Of a stretch of DNA of 64,000 bases, positions 40,841-51,569 are shown piece by piece; position 1 is the stretch's first letter, and the number at the start of each line of letters is the position of its first letter. The stretch is from contig CAJNDS010002604.1 in assembly GCA_905221605.1 (NCBI GenBank), positions 216,973 through 280,972 of the forward strand, written 5' to 3'. Position numbers and translations under genes: made by a program. The DNA is from Symbiodinium natans. Lineage: Eukaryota; Sar; Dinophyceae; Suessiales; Symbiodiniaceae. The notes beneath the pieces were generated by a model that saw only the letters and a program-made list of their open reading frames with translations, had not been told where the DNA came from and did no database searches.

Positions 40841-41768
40841 CAGACACGTCGTGGCTGCAACTCAGCCTGGTGTTTTGACCGATGCCGACTTGCAACGCCT
40901 ACGCGAAGCTGCCGGCTCGGCACCTCCGCGCTTGGCCCAGCACGAAAGAGCCTCGAGGACGGCGATGACCAGACAGGCCGACGATACCTTGGCCGATATC
41001 GAAGCTGGCGTCGCTTTGGACGATGGACTGCCAGGGGCTTCGGGCGATGCTGTTCTTCAGAAGCTGCTTCTGGTGCAAACCCAGATGCTTGCCAAGCTGA
41101 CGGCAGGCAAGCCCCGCAGCCCTTTGGAAGCTGCCCTCAACACCGGCAGGGGCAGAGACGACGGCAGCTTGACTGCCAAAGGCTCCGCCGCGAGAGACGC
41201 TTACGTGAGGCTTCTGAAGGACAGTGCTGTGGTTGCCGAACAGATCAGGCGATTAGCAGCCGAGGAGTTGGGCGAGGATGCAACGTCACCTCCCCCGAGC
41301 CTTATGCGCACTTTCGTGGAGAAGCGGAGCCCGGTCGGCGAGCTGAGAACCTTGGCGCTCGTCGAGACCTTCGCTGCTCACGCGTGGGAGCACGCCCGGC
41401 TCACCCAGAACCTCGATCTGGAAAGTTGGAGTGCTCGCCTCATTATGTTTGCAGATCAATGTGCTATGGAGGGAGGCAGAACCCAGTTGTCGTGGCTCCT
41501 CACGGGGCTACCGGACCCTGCCTGGGGGACGCTGGTTCGCCGTCGCCAAGGGCTTCGACCGTTCTCGCGGCTGTGCCCCAGCCTTTGGCTCAGCGGCAAC
41601 GTCGCTTACCTGAAGGAGATGGAGTGGCTTTCGACCCGGATGTCGTCCACAAGCACAAGCGATCCTGCAAGAGACCATTCAAAGGACGACGCCGAGCAGG
41701 AGGAAGGTCGCCCAGGCAAGCCCCCGAGACGCCCGAGACGCCAGCCCAAGGGCTCAGGCGACAGCTGA
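40836..41768 (+). pseudogene. Element 1 Gag-like protein, C-terminal part (frame shifted)
   Basis: The frame continues as PRHVVAATQPGVLTDADLQR through a helical region (LMRTFVEKRSPVGELRTLAL, then MFADQCAMEGGRTQLSWLLT) to a basic tail (RPGKPPRRPRRQPKGSGDS) and TGA at 41,766-41,768. The tail could bind nucleic acid. No zinc knuckle is present. A single frame change near 40,820 separates it from the N-terminal part: a mutation, a programmed shift or a sequencing error. Confidence 0.5.
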
Positions 41769-41769
41769 G

Positions 41770-44700
41770 TGAGAGAAGCAGCCTTGCATGCCAGACCGGC
41801 CCGGTGGAGCCAGCCGTGTCTACAGCCGCTTCGTGCGCGCCCTTGAATTCGACAGATCCCAACCTTGCTGGGGTGATGCCCTCAGCGGCGCAGGCGGCAC
41901 CGATAAGATCAGGCGTTGCTAGTAATAGTACCTCTGGTTGTAAGGTTCCTCCCGCACCCGAAGCAATCCCGGATTCCGACGCTTGCTTTGTAAGCTGGGT
42001 TGGTAGTTTTTTAGGTTTCATTTGGAGCTCTAGGTGTTGCTTGGGTTCATTCCTTCGTCAATCCTTGTGCGCTCCCGCCTGCGCAGCTGTGCCTGACGAA
42101 CGCTCAAGCGATGTTTGGCCTGTCCCTCTGCCAACTGCTCGTTGGACGGCCCATGCATCTTGCAATCTCAGCCCGCGACGGCGCCGCAGAGCTAAGCTTT
42201 TTAAGGTTGCAAGGGAGCTTCTTAAACTTCAACTTGGTTGTCTTAACTGGCTTGCTTTGGGATGTCCTTCTGCTGCCCCGGACCGTGCAAGAGCTCGCGG
42301 CGCGGTCCCGTCAGTTGACCAGCTTAATGTCTTGGATACGCTGGAGCGCCACTGCCTTCATTTCCTTCGGGCGGGATTCTTCAGCCTTTCCAGGGCCTTG
42401 GAACTGTCACAGGCCGATTCGTCGTGTGCTTATGACCCGGACTGCCTGCTTTCTGAATTCGTTTGTGCTCTTGAATCCGAGTGGTGTCCCTATAGCCGGC
42501 GCCCCCGACCCCCGCATAGACCTGAACCACCCGATCCTGCTCAGGCTGCATCCGTGGAAGAGGCCGCCCGGGCCTCTCATGGTACAGGTTGCTTGGGTTT
42601 TTCTTCGGTTGATTCAGGGTTGACTTGCAAGCCAGTCCTGGCGGATCGTATAAAATGGACACTGCCTCCGTCTTTTGATCCTGTTCCCTTTCTCAGCGAA
42701 CCTGAAGTTCGCCGCACGTACCTGGACCCTGAATCAGTGAAGCTCCCCAGCCACATGTGGCCAAAGCTCCCTCGGTCGAAGGTGCACGCTTCCCGCTCCG
42801 AGCTACTCAAGTTGGTTGCAAAGTGGGACAAGTTCAAGGCCCTTAAGCTTTTCAAATGTTCAGAGGTAGACTCCTTAGAGGCCGTAGGCTGCTTCGGGGT
42901 TCCAAAGGATAGTTCCTTTGACCGTTTCATTTTAAATCCCTCCGTGACTAATTCCAGGGCACACAAACTAAGCTGCTTCACGAAACTCTTAGCACCGGGA
43001 TGTCTTTTGGCTCAGGCGAGCCTGCCGACTGATAATCATGTGTTGCGAGTTTGTTGTGATGATTTGAGCGAAATGTATTATACTTTTGTGGTCCCACCCC
43101 TAAGAGCCCGTCGTAATTGTTTGGGGGTTCCCTTCTATCCTCATGAACTTGCTGGGTTTAGCGCCTTCAACCCTAACCTTCATAACGAACCATGTTTCTT
43201 AGCGCTGAACGCGCTCGCAATGGGAGACTGCGGGGCGGTGGAAAATGCACAACAGTCGCATTTCACTGTCTTGGCCAGTTTGGGAAACAGCATGAGGTCC
43301 ACTGAATTCGTGGCATACAGGCGCCCTTTTCCGCGCTCTCCGTGCCTGGAATTTCTTTCGATAGATGATCATATGACAGCACAGGTCTGCTCACGTGCGC
43401 AACTTCGAACTGGAGCCCCGTTGCGTGATACTGCCATTTTCCTTGGTGCTGACGCTGCCTATCCAGCTGTGGGCCTCGTGCCGCACCCGGGAAAACGGAA
43501 GAGGAACGTCACTTCAGGCGTCTTCTTGGGCGCTGACCTGGACGGCCTCGCTGGTCTTGTTTCGGCACCTCGGCACCGGACTGGGGTCCTTGTGAAAATC
43601 ACTGCTGTGATTGCTCGACGGGGCTGCTGCTCCTCGTCACTTCTTTCATCAGTGGTCGGACTCTGGATCCATGTGCTGCTTTTCAGGCGTCCAGCCTTTG
43701 CGGTGTTGAGTCAGGTTTTCGTCGATGCCCGACGTACACCGTCCAACAAAGTGCTACCCTTGCATCGCGACACCGTGAACGAGTTGTGGTGTCTGTGCGC
43801 TATCGCGCCCCTGCTTCAGGCCGATCTTCGTGCGTCCGTTCCAGGCTTGCTGTTTTGCATGGACGCGAGCCCGTCGGGTGCAGGACTCTGTTATGCCACA
43901 TTGCCGAGCCACGTCCTGCAGGAGTTGTGGAGGCACACTGAACAGAAGGGTTTTTACACCAAGTTGCTGGAGCCTGCCTCGGCTCTGCTTGCTGACCTCG
44001 GTTTGAGTGATGATCCGGGGGCCGGTTTTGTGGATGGCATCTCTTCGGCATCTTCACCTCTTGTGCCTGAGCCATTGCCATTGCGCGAGCCTCGTCCGGG
44101 CGTTCCTTCCTTCGTCTGCCTTTTCGGTGCTGCCGATAATTGGGCCGTGGCCCATTCCCGTGCTGGGTTACAAAACTTGTCTGAGGTGCAACCTTGGCTT
44201 GCTGACCTGGTTTTCAGCGACTTGGATGATTCAAACGTCTTCCGGGACCTCTGTCAGCTTGCGCTGTCTGGAACGGTTCACGACTGGCATGCCTCACCGC
44301 CTGCTGCTTCGTTTATGGACCGCGGATGTGCCTCACGCTCTGCGCTGCGCCCCACTGGGTTCAACCTAGATGCTTACGAGATTGCCCTGGACAACACGCG
44401 TGTGCGAAGGTTGTGCTTCCTCCTCTGCATCGCTGCCTCAGCAGGCTCTTTCGTGAGCGTCTCCCAGCCGGCTGCCAGCCTGATGTTCCGGCTTCACTGT
44501 TTCCGCGGCCTTGTGGCTTTCGGCGCTGTGCTTACTGAACTGTCTTTGTGTTCATTCGGCTCACCTTGTCAGCGGCCCACTGCTCTGCTTCACAACAAGC
44601 CCTGGTTGCATAAGCTTGGCGGTTTGGTGGGGAGGTGCTTCTGTGACGCTTCCGTTCCTCACTTTCCTTCGGCGGGCCGCTTCACTGCTGCGAGCTGCGC

Positions 44701-45271
44701 TTCCTTCAACGCCCGCTGTCGCCCGAGCTCTGCCGCTGTCTTCGGGAGAAACCCTCTGCCTGGTGAGTTGGTCTCGACTTTCTGTGCTGTGCTGCCCCTT
44801 CCTTTCGCTTGTCGTGCGGCCTCTGGCAGCTCTTTTGCCGCTACGGGCATGCTCGTCCCCATGCCACTTTCGGCCACACTCAGTACCCTCCATGCCCTAG
44901 GGTTTAGTGGTTTAGTCCCTTTCCCTCTGTTTCAGGGTGACTGTAGCTTTGAAGCCCGACAGTTCCATGACGATCCAGAATGGATTGGTGAGCTTGCAGA
45001 TTCCTTGGAGTTCTGCGAACTCCTGCGGTACAAGTTTCTTTCACCTGGGCACATCAATGTCCTTGAGACCCGTGCCTACAAGACTTGGTTAAAGTGGTGC
45101 GCGCGGCATCATCCAAACTCGAGGATCGTCGGCTTGATCGACAGCCGGGTTCTTTTGGGTTCCGCCGCTAAAGGACGTTCTGCCAGTCCGGCCATTTGCC
45201 GTGTGCTTCGCTCCACAGTGCCTTACAATCTAGGCTCTGGCCTTTACCCGGGGGGTCTTCACGTCTACTCT
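41770..45271 (+). CDS. Element 1 reverse transcriptase and RNase H polyprotein with methyltransferase-like insert
   Basis: The RT makes cDNA. Its region runs about 42,640-43,400: RT-like CGVPKD-type start (GCFGVPKDSSFDRFILNPSV), motif A region (DDLSEMYYTF), motif C FLSIDDHM with the catalytic DD near 43,362. After HPGKRKRN the RNase H begins with LFCMDASPSGAG (first catalytic D near 43,861). A block of about 370 residues then intervenes, with a methyltransferase-like core: WHASPPAASF where PPC is expected and VSVSQPAASLMFRL where ENP or EQP is expected. RNase H resumes with HINVLETRAY (E near 45,067) and GLIDSRVLLG (D). The frame extends upstream of 41,770 but that part is Gag read out of frame. 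The start codon is not clear. Confidence 0.65.
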
Positions 45272-46302
45272 GCAACCGCAGTGACGGTCCTTCTCGTGGT
45301 CGTCCGCCGGCTCCGGCTTCCAAAGAGTGGCCCTCCTGGTTGCACTCCCTTGTCGCCGGCGATTTCCGTCATTTTGACCTTGTTTGTGCTGCGGCTGCTG
45401 TCCCGCGGGTTTTGGGCCGGTGGCTTCGGCTCCTCTTACTGCTCGCAGGGGATGTCGAGAGAAACCCCGGCCCCTTTCATGACGGGGCTCCTCGGGGTGC
45501 GTTGGACATGCAAGGTGGTTTCGCTCCTTCCACTCGCCACAGGATGGACAAAGCCCTCAGCGCATTTGCTCTATGGCTCCAGGAATTTCTCGGACTAAGT
45601 CTTTTCAGCGTTCTGAGCTCTGCTCAAGCTGCGGCTCTTGCCCTTCGTGCCTTTGGTCTTTACTTGTACTCCTCTGGCCAGCCCAGGTACCTGTTGGTTT
45701 ACGCAATCACCTCGATCCAGGACTGTCGTCCTGACTTCCGTTCCCATTTGTCTCCAGCCTGGCAAGTGGATCGCAAATGGCAACTTGCCGAGCCTGGCGA
45801 ATGTCGGCCAGTCATCTCCCTTCCGGTGCTTCAGGCTGCTGTGGCTCTCAGTCTGTGCTGGGGTTGGTGTGACTGGGCTGCGCTCACCCTCGTGGGCTTC
45901 GTGTGTATGTTGCATCCTGCCGAGATGATCTTCCTTCAGCGCCAGGATTTGGTCTTTCCTGAGGACGCTTTGTCGCCGGACCCGGTTGCTTACGTCCACA
46001 TTCGCAACCCTAAGACGCAGCGGTTTGCCCGCCGGCAGCACTCGCGTCTTGAGGACCCACTCACCTTGCTGCTTCTTGAAGCTCTCTACCTTGACCTGCC
46101 CTTGCAGTCGCGCCTCTTCCGTGGCTCCATGCACACCTACAGGCGGCAGTGGAACGCCATCATGAGTCGCCTCGGCGTCCCGCACAGGCTCTCCCAAAAG
46201 GGCGCAACCCCTGGTGTGCTTCGAGGGTCAGGGGCCACCCACCTCTACCTAGAGACAGAGGACTTGCCTCTAGTGGCGTGGAGGGGGAGGTGGGCTAGAA
46301 CC
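45265..46302 (+). CDS. Element 1 RNase H tail, 2A peptide and tyrosine recombinase (5' part)
   Basis: The frame opens with NRSDGPSRGR, the last RNase H motif, but is offset from the RT frame: HVYSA and NRSD are joined if one A is added near 45,272, so the copy probably lost a base there. Next come a leucine-rich stretch and a 2A-like motif (see 45,448), then a helical core-binding region and the tyrosine recombinase catalytic domain. Box I reads CMLHPAEMIFLQRQDL, with histidine where the catalytic arginine is expected. Box II arginine (VLRGSGATHLY) and WRGRWART are present. Coding then stops at 46,302 because element 2 is inserted; the rest is at 56,415-56,570. Confidence 0.7.
45448..45474 (+). 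other. 2A-like ribosome-skipping peptide
   Basis: Codons 45,430-45,474 read LLLLLAGDVERNPGP, which meets the full 2A consensus (D-V/I-E-x-N-P-G-P) after a leucine-rich stretch. 2A peptides make the ribosome skip the bond between the last glycine (45,469) and proline (45,472). It lies between RNase H and the tyrosine recombinase, so it would release the recombinase from the RT polyprotein. Confidence 0.85.
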
Positions 46303-46501
46303 AGCTTCCTTCACGCGTGCGTGGCTTAGCCGACGCAATGCGAGGCTCTGGTCTCACGAGACTCGTTCCTCCGCAGCGGTGCAACAACAACAACAACGAA
46401 TGCAGGCAACGTTTGCCTAACACGTTGTTAAGACGAAGGTCGGGGCGAACGTTGTCCCTCGCAGTCGTTTGAAGCTCGAAGCGTAGCTTCCGTTTTCTGT
46501 C
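46303..46501. repeat. Element 2 repeat A1
   Basis: The first 21 bp equal the start of A2 (56,030), and 46,395-46,501 (107 bp) equals 56,073-56,179 without visible mismatch. Between these, A1 has 71 bp and A2 only 22 bp of unrelated sequence. The A1-only part holds a GTCTC-AC-GAGAC hairpin and a CAA repeat. Confidence 0.85.
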
Positions 46502-46532
46502 GTGTGCTTGAAGCTTGTAGTTTCTGAGTGCC

Positions 46533-47515
46533 ATGGGTCCGAAAAGGGCAGATGTCGGTGCTGATGCAGACGCAGCGTCTGCGTCCGCTGCACAGGCTCC
46601 CGGGGCGGCGTCCGCCCCTGCTTCTGCGTCGGAAGCTTTCTCCTGGAGCACCTTTCCCAGCGATCACCAGGCAGGCTCCCTCGCGTCGTGGGAGCCAGGA
46701 GACCCCCTATCGTTTTGCCCGCAGGTGCTCGACCCTGGCGCCGTACCCTTGGGCGGCCGCGGAAAGTACTGCGCCGGCGAACGTTTCGTCGGCTATCCAA
46801 GAGGCCCGTGCCGCCCTTCGCTTCCTCAAGGATGTCGAGCAAGACGTTCTTGTGCAAGCCATGCGCGAAGAGCTGAGTAATAGCAACCTGTGCTATTTCC
46901 AGCACTGCTTCGCAACGATGTGGGACGATTCCCACGATGAGTCATCGGAAAGTGACCTGGACGTTCCGGGTTTTCCTCCTCAGCACGTTGCTGAGCCTGC
47001 CGGCGTTCCGGCGACGACGACCGAGTCGCAAACGGCCGTGCCGGCAGAGGCAGGCCGTGCCTGCTGCCGTTATCAGCTCTGAGGAGGAGCCGGCCCCCGA
47101 GCAGCCGCGGTCGCGTGGACCAGGGGAGCCCCCTCCCCCCCTCTTGGAGCAACTCGCCCTAACTGGCACGGTATGGGCGTGGCCGTCGAATCCATACGAC
47201 GACGAATGGCGCGGCCACCCGGATCTCGTAGGTCTGAGGTTCCCGCAGAACCGGACGTTGCCGGTTACAATTCCGTCGATGGGCTCGTGGCCCTATTATC
47301 GCAATCAACACAGGTTGGCAAAGCATCCCGAGCTGCACGGTTCTCTGGCGTGTCAGTTTCCGTGCCCCGTGTGCGGCAACGTTTGCGGGCGGGATGAGCA
47401 GCCTTTCCGTCGAAAGTGCCATGGCCACCATGAGTGTGACCGTTGTCACAATCGAAGCGGTCCCCCGACCGCCCGGCCCAACAGGCAGGGTCGTATCCGT
47501 GAGGGACGTCGTTGA
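46533..47515 (+). pseudogene. Element 2 ORF with Cys/His motif, two frame changes
   Basis: ATG at 46,533 opens MGPKRADVGADADAASASAA. Coding appearance moves to a second frame near 46,700 (AALRFLKDVEQDVLVQAMRE, then acidic DSHDESSESD) and a third near 47,030 (PLLEQLALTGTVWAWPSNPY). The end has FPCPVCGNVCG followed by RRKCHGHHECDRCH, a cysteine/histidine cluster likely to bind zinc. The role is unknown; it could be a Gag-type or regulatory protein. Introns in place of the frame changes are possible. Confidence 0.4.
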
Positions 47516-47917
47516 GGCCGTGCCTCGGTTCGGCAGACGTCTGCCCCCTTTCGGGACGTGCTTTGTCAGCAAGTCCTTGGGCCGTGCCCTAAATTCCCTG
47601 TGCTGACACCGGGTGTCTTTGTCAAGACCCTTTGCTTGCACAGGAACCGCGAGGTGCGGAAAACCCCGATTGGCGAAGTGCCTGGGCCATGTGCTCCCCA
47701 AGCGACGTGCTTGTAAGCGAAGTGCTTGAGCGACGTGCTCGTCAGGGTTTTTTCCCTGCCTAACAGGCGAAGTGCCTGGTTAATTTTGGACGAGGTGTCC
47801 TCGCGTCGAGAGCTGCCGCTTGTAGCATCTCCAGCTTTCAGTGTAGCATTGTAGCAGTGTAGTGCCTTGCGTCAGCCATGACTGTGACTTCGCAGACCAC
47901 TTTTTGACTCGGCCACG
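47516..47917. repeat. Element 2 spacer with GCGAmGTGCTTG repeats
   Basis: Between 47,671 and 47,780 the motif GCGAAGTGC or GCGACGTGC followed by CT or TT occurs five times, about 15-45 bp apart. Each is an imperfect palindrome. No gene seen in the rest. Confidence 0.5.
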
Positions 47918-48906
47918 TTGGCTCGCCTCCGTGAGGCAGAGGCATCCCTCGGAGAGGGCGGGGCGGCGTTCGCCACTGACGTGATAGAGGTGGCGGTGGC
48001 CGCCGGTTGGACCTGCGTCGGGGAGCCCGGTCGTACCGGCAGTAACCCTTTCGCGGCCATTCTTCTCGGTTTTGAGCCGCCGTTCCCTGCGTTGCCTGCC
48101 CCCGCGTCGGGGGCCGTCGGCTCTGCCTCTGTGCCGAGGGACGTTCCCTCACAAGAGCCCCGGTTGCTCTCGGAGCAGAAGGACGTCCCTGCCTCCGAGC
48201 CTCCCACTGCCTCCTTCCCGGCGCAAAGCAGGACGTTCCTGCTAAGAAAGAGGAGTCCTCCTCAGACTCCGACTCGCACGGCACGGAGCCGGCGGATGAC
48301 CCTGCCCAGCCCTCCCACGTTCGGAGAGAGGCCACTGCGGCCGTGGTTAGGCCTAAGGACCGTGTCCCTTCCAGGCGCCGCGCGCGCACCGACAAGCGCG
48401 AGCCGCCCAGCCCTTCGTACGAACACACGTACGAAAGTTACAACCCGGATGAGAGGGCCGTGCCCAGCCGCCCGGCCTGCTCGTAAGCAGCCCCGCGTCT
48501 TTGTCGACGCCCGTCGTCGCGGTGCGTCCCGTGGACCGCCGCCTGAGGGTCAGGCCGTGCCTCCCACCCCCCCGCCGGCCCCAGAAGTTCTCGGGTTGAC
48601 CTGCGGCCCCAGTCCAGCCGTCCCACAGCCCAGGGCCGTGCCCTCGGGGCATGGTGCCGCTGGACGTCGTACGTCCCAGGGTGCGGCCCCCGCACGGGCT
48701 ATGATGTGCGACAGCGTTGCGGGGTGCCGCTTGAGGCTGACTTCATCCACGCCTTCTCCTGCAGCGTCTGCAAGTGGCAGTGGGACGGCGTCGTACGCCG
48801 AGGGAAGGCCCAGAAGCACTGGTACTGTCCCCGGTGCGGGGTCATTTACTGCAGAGATTGCTGCAGGGTCTCCGTGAGACAAGCACATGCGCGTCGTACG
48901 CGGTGA
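47918..48906 (+). pseudogene. Element 2 proline-rich ORF ending in a zinc-binding-like domain
   Basis: The first frame (48-kb region) reads GGAAFATDVIEVAVAAGWTC and is then proline- and arginine-rich. From 48,706 another frame carries FSCSVCKWQW and HWYCPRCGVIYCRDCC, four CxxC-like pairs that fit a zinc ribbon or RING-like fold, ending at 48,906. At least one frame change separates the parts. Function unknown. Confidence 0.4.
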
Positions 48907-49716
48907 TGCTGTGTGGCGCTCGCCCCCTGGTCGTACCGGGCTGGAATGGAGAGGCCTCCTAAGTGTCGCGTCGTACGCTCCCTCTGCCTGGCGTCCGGGT
49001 GTGGGGCAATCGTCCCTAGCCGACCGTGTCGCTGCGAATCTCGACAGGGTCACCCAGGTCGCGAAGTGCACAAAAAGACCGCTCTCCGGGTAGGAGGGTT
49101 GGGGACCACTCTCCGGGTAGGAGGGTTGGGGACCACTTTCCGGGTAGGAGGGTCGAGTCTTTCCTCCGGGTAGGAGGGTTAGTGGCCTCGTGGCCTTTGG
49201 CGGGCTAGTCGCCATTCCTGCTATGCTTCCCGGGTCGGGATTGCTTTTTGTCCCTGGGACGTCCAGGGCTTTGTCAGGGCGCCCCGTGGGCCGACTTGGT
49301 AAGTCGTTGCACCCTGCCAGTTAAGTTTAGGCAGCCCGTCGTTGCCATAGCTTCGCCCCAGATGTCCGCGTGTACGAGGGAGTCTCGTTTTGCAACTTGT
49401 GGTTGCCCTGGTTTTATTTCGACACTGGGGCGTCTTGACACCGCATGGGAGTTGGGCTTTGAGCTTCTAGCGTGTCGCTCAGTTTTGCTCAAGCTGTTCC
49501 AAGCTCGCACTGCCCCTTGCCTGCTCCAGGCCGGGTCGCTCTTAAGCACGTTTGCTTCGCGTTTGTGCCCCGTCGGCACGTGAGCTTCTGGTGTCTTGAC
49601 TCTGCGTCTGATAGCCGTTTATGATGGCATCTGAAAGAGCCGACCGCGTTTGGGCGAGGTTGCCCCAGGCGGGTGTACAGCTGCCTTGAGAAGTTAACTT
49701 CCAGTCTTGTCTGGAG
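48907..49716. other. Element 2 non-coding stretch with tandem repeat
   Basis: From 49,083 to about 49,185 the unit TCCGGGTAGGAGGGTTGGGG and variants occur four times, 26-33 bp apart. The rest has no recognisable gene. GTCGTACG-type sequences recur at 48,787, 48,892 and 48,970, and again at 56,227. Confidence 0.5.
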
Positions 49717-50117
49717 TTGCCCTTGTCCCTTGACGTTTCACGGCCCGCACGTGTAAGAGTCCCCGAGCCATGTTTGGTTCCTCGAGAAGGCAAGCGCCCA
49801 CGCGTCGTGCAGGCCGCCAACACCGCATGCGTGGCTGTGAAGGTTTCAGCCAAGCCGTGGCACGAAGATGCCCGACGTGACGCAGCCCTCTTCCAGCTGC
49901 AGTCTATCGTGGAGTCGTGGCACGACGCCTTTGGTATAGCCTGGCTCTGCCGTGCAGAGGGGCACCTGGACCCGGATGAGCTGTCGTACAGCATTGCCAG
50001 CGCGTGCGCGTACAAAGCCACGGGTACCATTGTGCGCCGTTTGGCCTCCCTGAACCATTTCGTGTCCTGGTCGGATGCAGCCTGCGTGTGCCCCTTTCCG
50101 GTCACTGAGCGTGTCTC
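49717..50117 (+). CDS. Element 2 tyrosine recombinase, N-terminal core-binding domain
   Basis: The frame reads QLQSIVESWHDAFGIAWLCR, then YKATGTIVRRLASLNHFVSW and CPFPVTER. This is the helical DNA-clamping domain that precedes the catalytic domain in tyrosine recombinases. The reading moves to the next frame at about 50,118 (WMYLSHLD follows naturally after PFPVTER), so a base change or small intron lies there. Confidence 0.55.
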
Positions 50118-51569
50118 TTGTCTTGGATGTACTTGTCGCACCTCGACCGCTCCAATGCTGCCTGGTCTAAGCCCGGAGGTTTTACCCAGTGCGTGAACTG
50201 GTGTCGAGGCGTCCTCGACCTCCAGGTGGACGACAACATGCTGAACAGCCCCCGTATAACGGGCCTGTGTAAAGGCTTCGAGGCTAAGGCCCCTCCCCCT
50301 CGTAGGGCCCCAGCTCTGGCGGTCGCAGAAGTCAAGTTCCTTGAAGCCGTCGCTGCTGACGACGATAACGCCCCGGACTCGGTGATTGCAGGTGCAATGC
50401 TGTTCATGCTCTTCAGCTGCGCCAGGGCGAGCGACGCGGCGCGCACAATCACCTTGGAGGTAGATTTTTCTGACTTGGATGGATCCACCGTGTGGATTGA
50501 GGGCGAGGTGTCCAAGAGCAAGACCTCTATGGGAGCGAGGACCCGCCTCCTGCTGCCTCTTCTGGCCCCTTGCGTAGCCTTGGAAACCCCGTGGGTGCAG
50601 CCTTGGCTGGAGTCCCGCCGTTCCGTTGGGCTTCCCGTAAAGGGAGCAATTGACAAGGGCTCCCTGATTCCCCTCTTCGATGAGCTCGGTAGCCCAATAG
50701 GCCACGCTATGTCCTCGCAGCAAATCACGAAGTGGTTGCGTGAAACCCTCGGGGGGGCGTTCCCCGAGTCATCCAGGCTTTCGAGCCACAGCCTCAAAGC
50801 CACGGGCCTGACCTGGGCCGCGTCGGCCGGTGTAGCATTGGACACTCGTAGGCTCCTTGCTCACCATGTTCATGACAGTGCTCGTAGCACGGAGACTTAC
50901 AGCCGCGACGTTCTCGCGCCGGCGGCCAGGATCTTTGAAGAAGTTCTTCTCGCCATCCGTGATGGCGGCTTTGTGCCGGATAACCCCCGTGGGAGCCAGC
51001 TCGCCAGCAAGCACCGTGTGCTCGCTCTTTCCGCCGAAGACCCCGTTGTGCCCTCAGGCGTTTTGCGCGCTGATTCCGGCTCCAATGCTGCTCCGGCTGC
51101 ATCAGTGTCGCCGCGCACTTCCGAGGAGCCCGCAAAAATGTCGGACACCGAGGACAGCGCGTCCGACAGGCTCAGTGAAGGTGAAATACCCGACGATCCG
51201 CCCCTCCCGGCCACGCGGGTCCGTAGGCCCGCGGTCGCATGCTTGCCTTCCTGGTGCGTTTGCTACATGCACGTTGTTAGCGGATGCCTTCACGTCCAGG
51301 GCGTAGAGTCCACGGAGCGTCTCCTGTGCGGCCGTACCATGTCCGAAGTCGGACGTCTTGGAGCTGGAAGAGGGGCGTCCCCACTGCCAGCAATGCTGGG
51401 GCCACTCTTGCCTGCAAGATTGAAAACAATTGCGACTGCTCGCCTTTCTGCCCCTCCCACCTCTCCCTTTAACTCGCGTCAGGTCATGGCTTCCCTGGTT
51501 GACAGCCGCGCCGAGTTCAAAAGCAGAGCAGAGGACCTGCTTGGCGAGGAGCCTTTAAAAGTTTGGTGA
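50118..51569 (+). CDS. Element 2 tyrosine recombinase, catalytic domain and C-terminal extension
   Basis: The enzyme would cut and join the circular cDNA into the genome. Catalytic residues are visible in order: Arg in SCARASDAAR, Lys in VSKSKTS, His in SSHSLKATGL (HxxK in place of HxxR), His in LLAHHVHD, and the nucleophile Tyr in STETYSRD (codon 50,898). The domain looks complete. An acidic linker and a MHVVSGCLHVQGVESTERLL region with cysteines follow; a similar extension occurs in related dinoflagellate proteins by recollection. The stop at 51,567-51,569 overlaps the start of the Gag region, so they may have been one reading frame. Confidence 0.75.
   Translation: MSWMYLSHLDRSNAAWSKPGGFTQCVNWCRGVLDLQVDDNMLNSPRITGLCKGFEAKAPPPRRAPALAVAEVKFLEAVAADDDNAPDSVIAGAMLFMLFSCARASDAARTITLEVDFSDLDGSTVWIEGEVSKSKTSMGARTRLLLPLLAPCVALETPWVQPWLESRRSVGLPVKGAIDKGSLIPLFDELGSPIGHAMSSQQITKWLRETLGGAFPESSRLSSHSLKATGLTWAASAGVALDTRRLLAHHVHDSARSTETYSRDVLAPAARIFEEVLLAIRDGGFVPDNPRGSQLASKHRVLALSAEDPVVPSGVLRADSGSNAAPAASVSPRTSEEPAKMSDTEDSASDRLSEGEIPDDPPLPATRVRRPAVACLPSWCVCYMHVVSGCLHVQGVESTERLLCGRTMSEVGRLGAGRGASPLPAMLGPLLPARLKTIATARLSAPPTSPFNSRQVMASLVDSRAEFKSRAEDLLGEEPLKVW

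Noticed and set aside
40082-45598. A single 1,838-codon protein
   Set aside because: The frame is open throughout, but from about 40,840 to 41,770 coding sense is in another frame, and after 45,270 the RNase H tail and recombinase are in another. Treated as chance openness in part.
49083-49185. CRISPR-like array
   Set aside because: Repeats are short, contiguous and decayed, without unique spacers, in a eukaryotic retroelement.
49542-50845. Long minus-strand frames opposite the element 2 recombinase
   Set aside because: The + strand carries the recombinase motifs; GC-rich coding DNA often leaves the opposite strand open.
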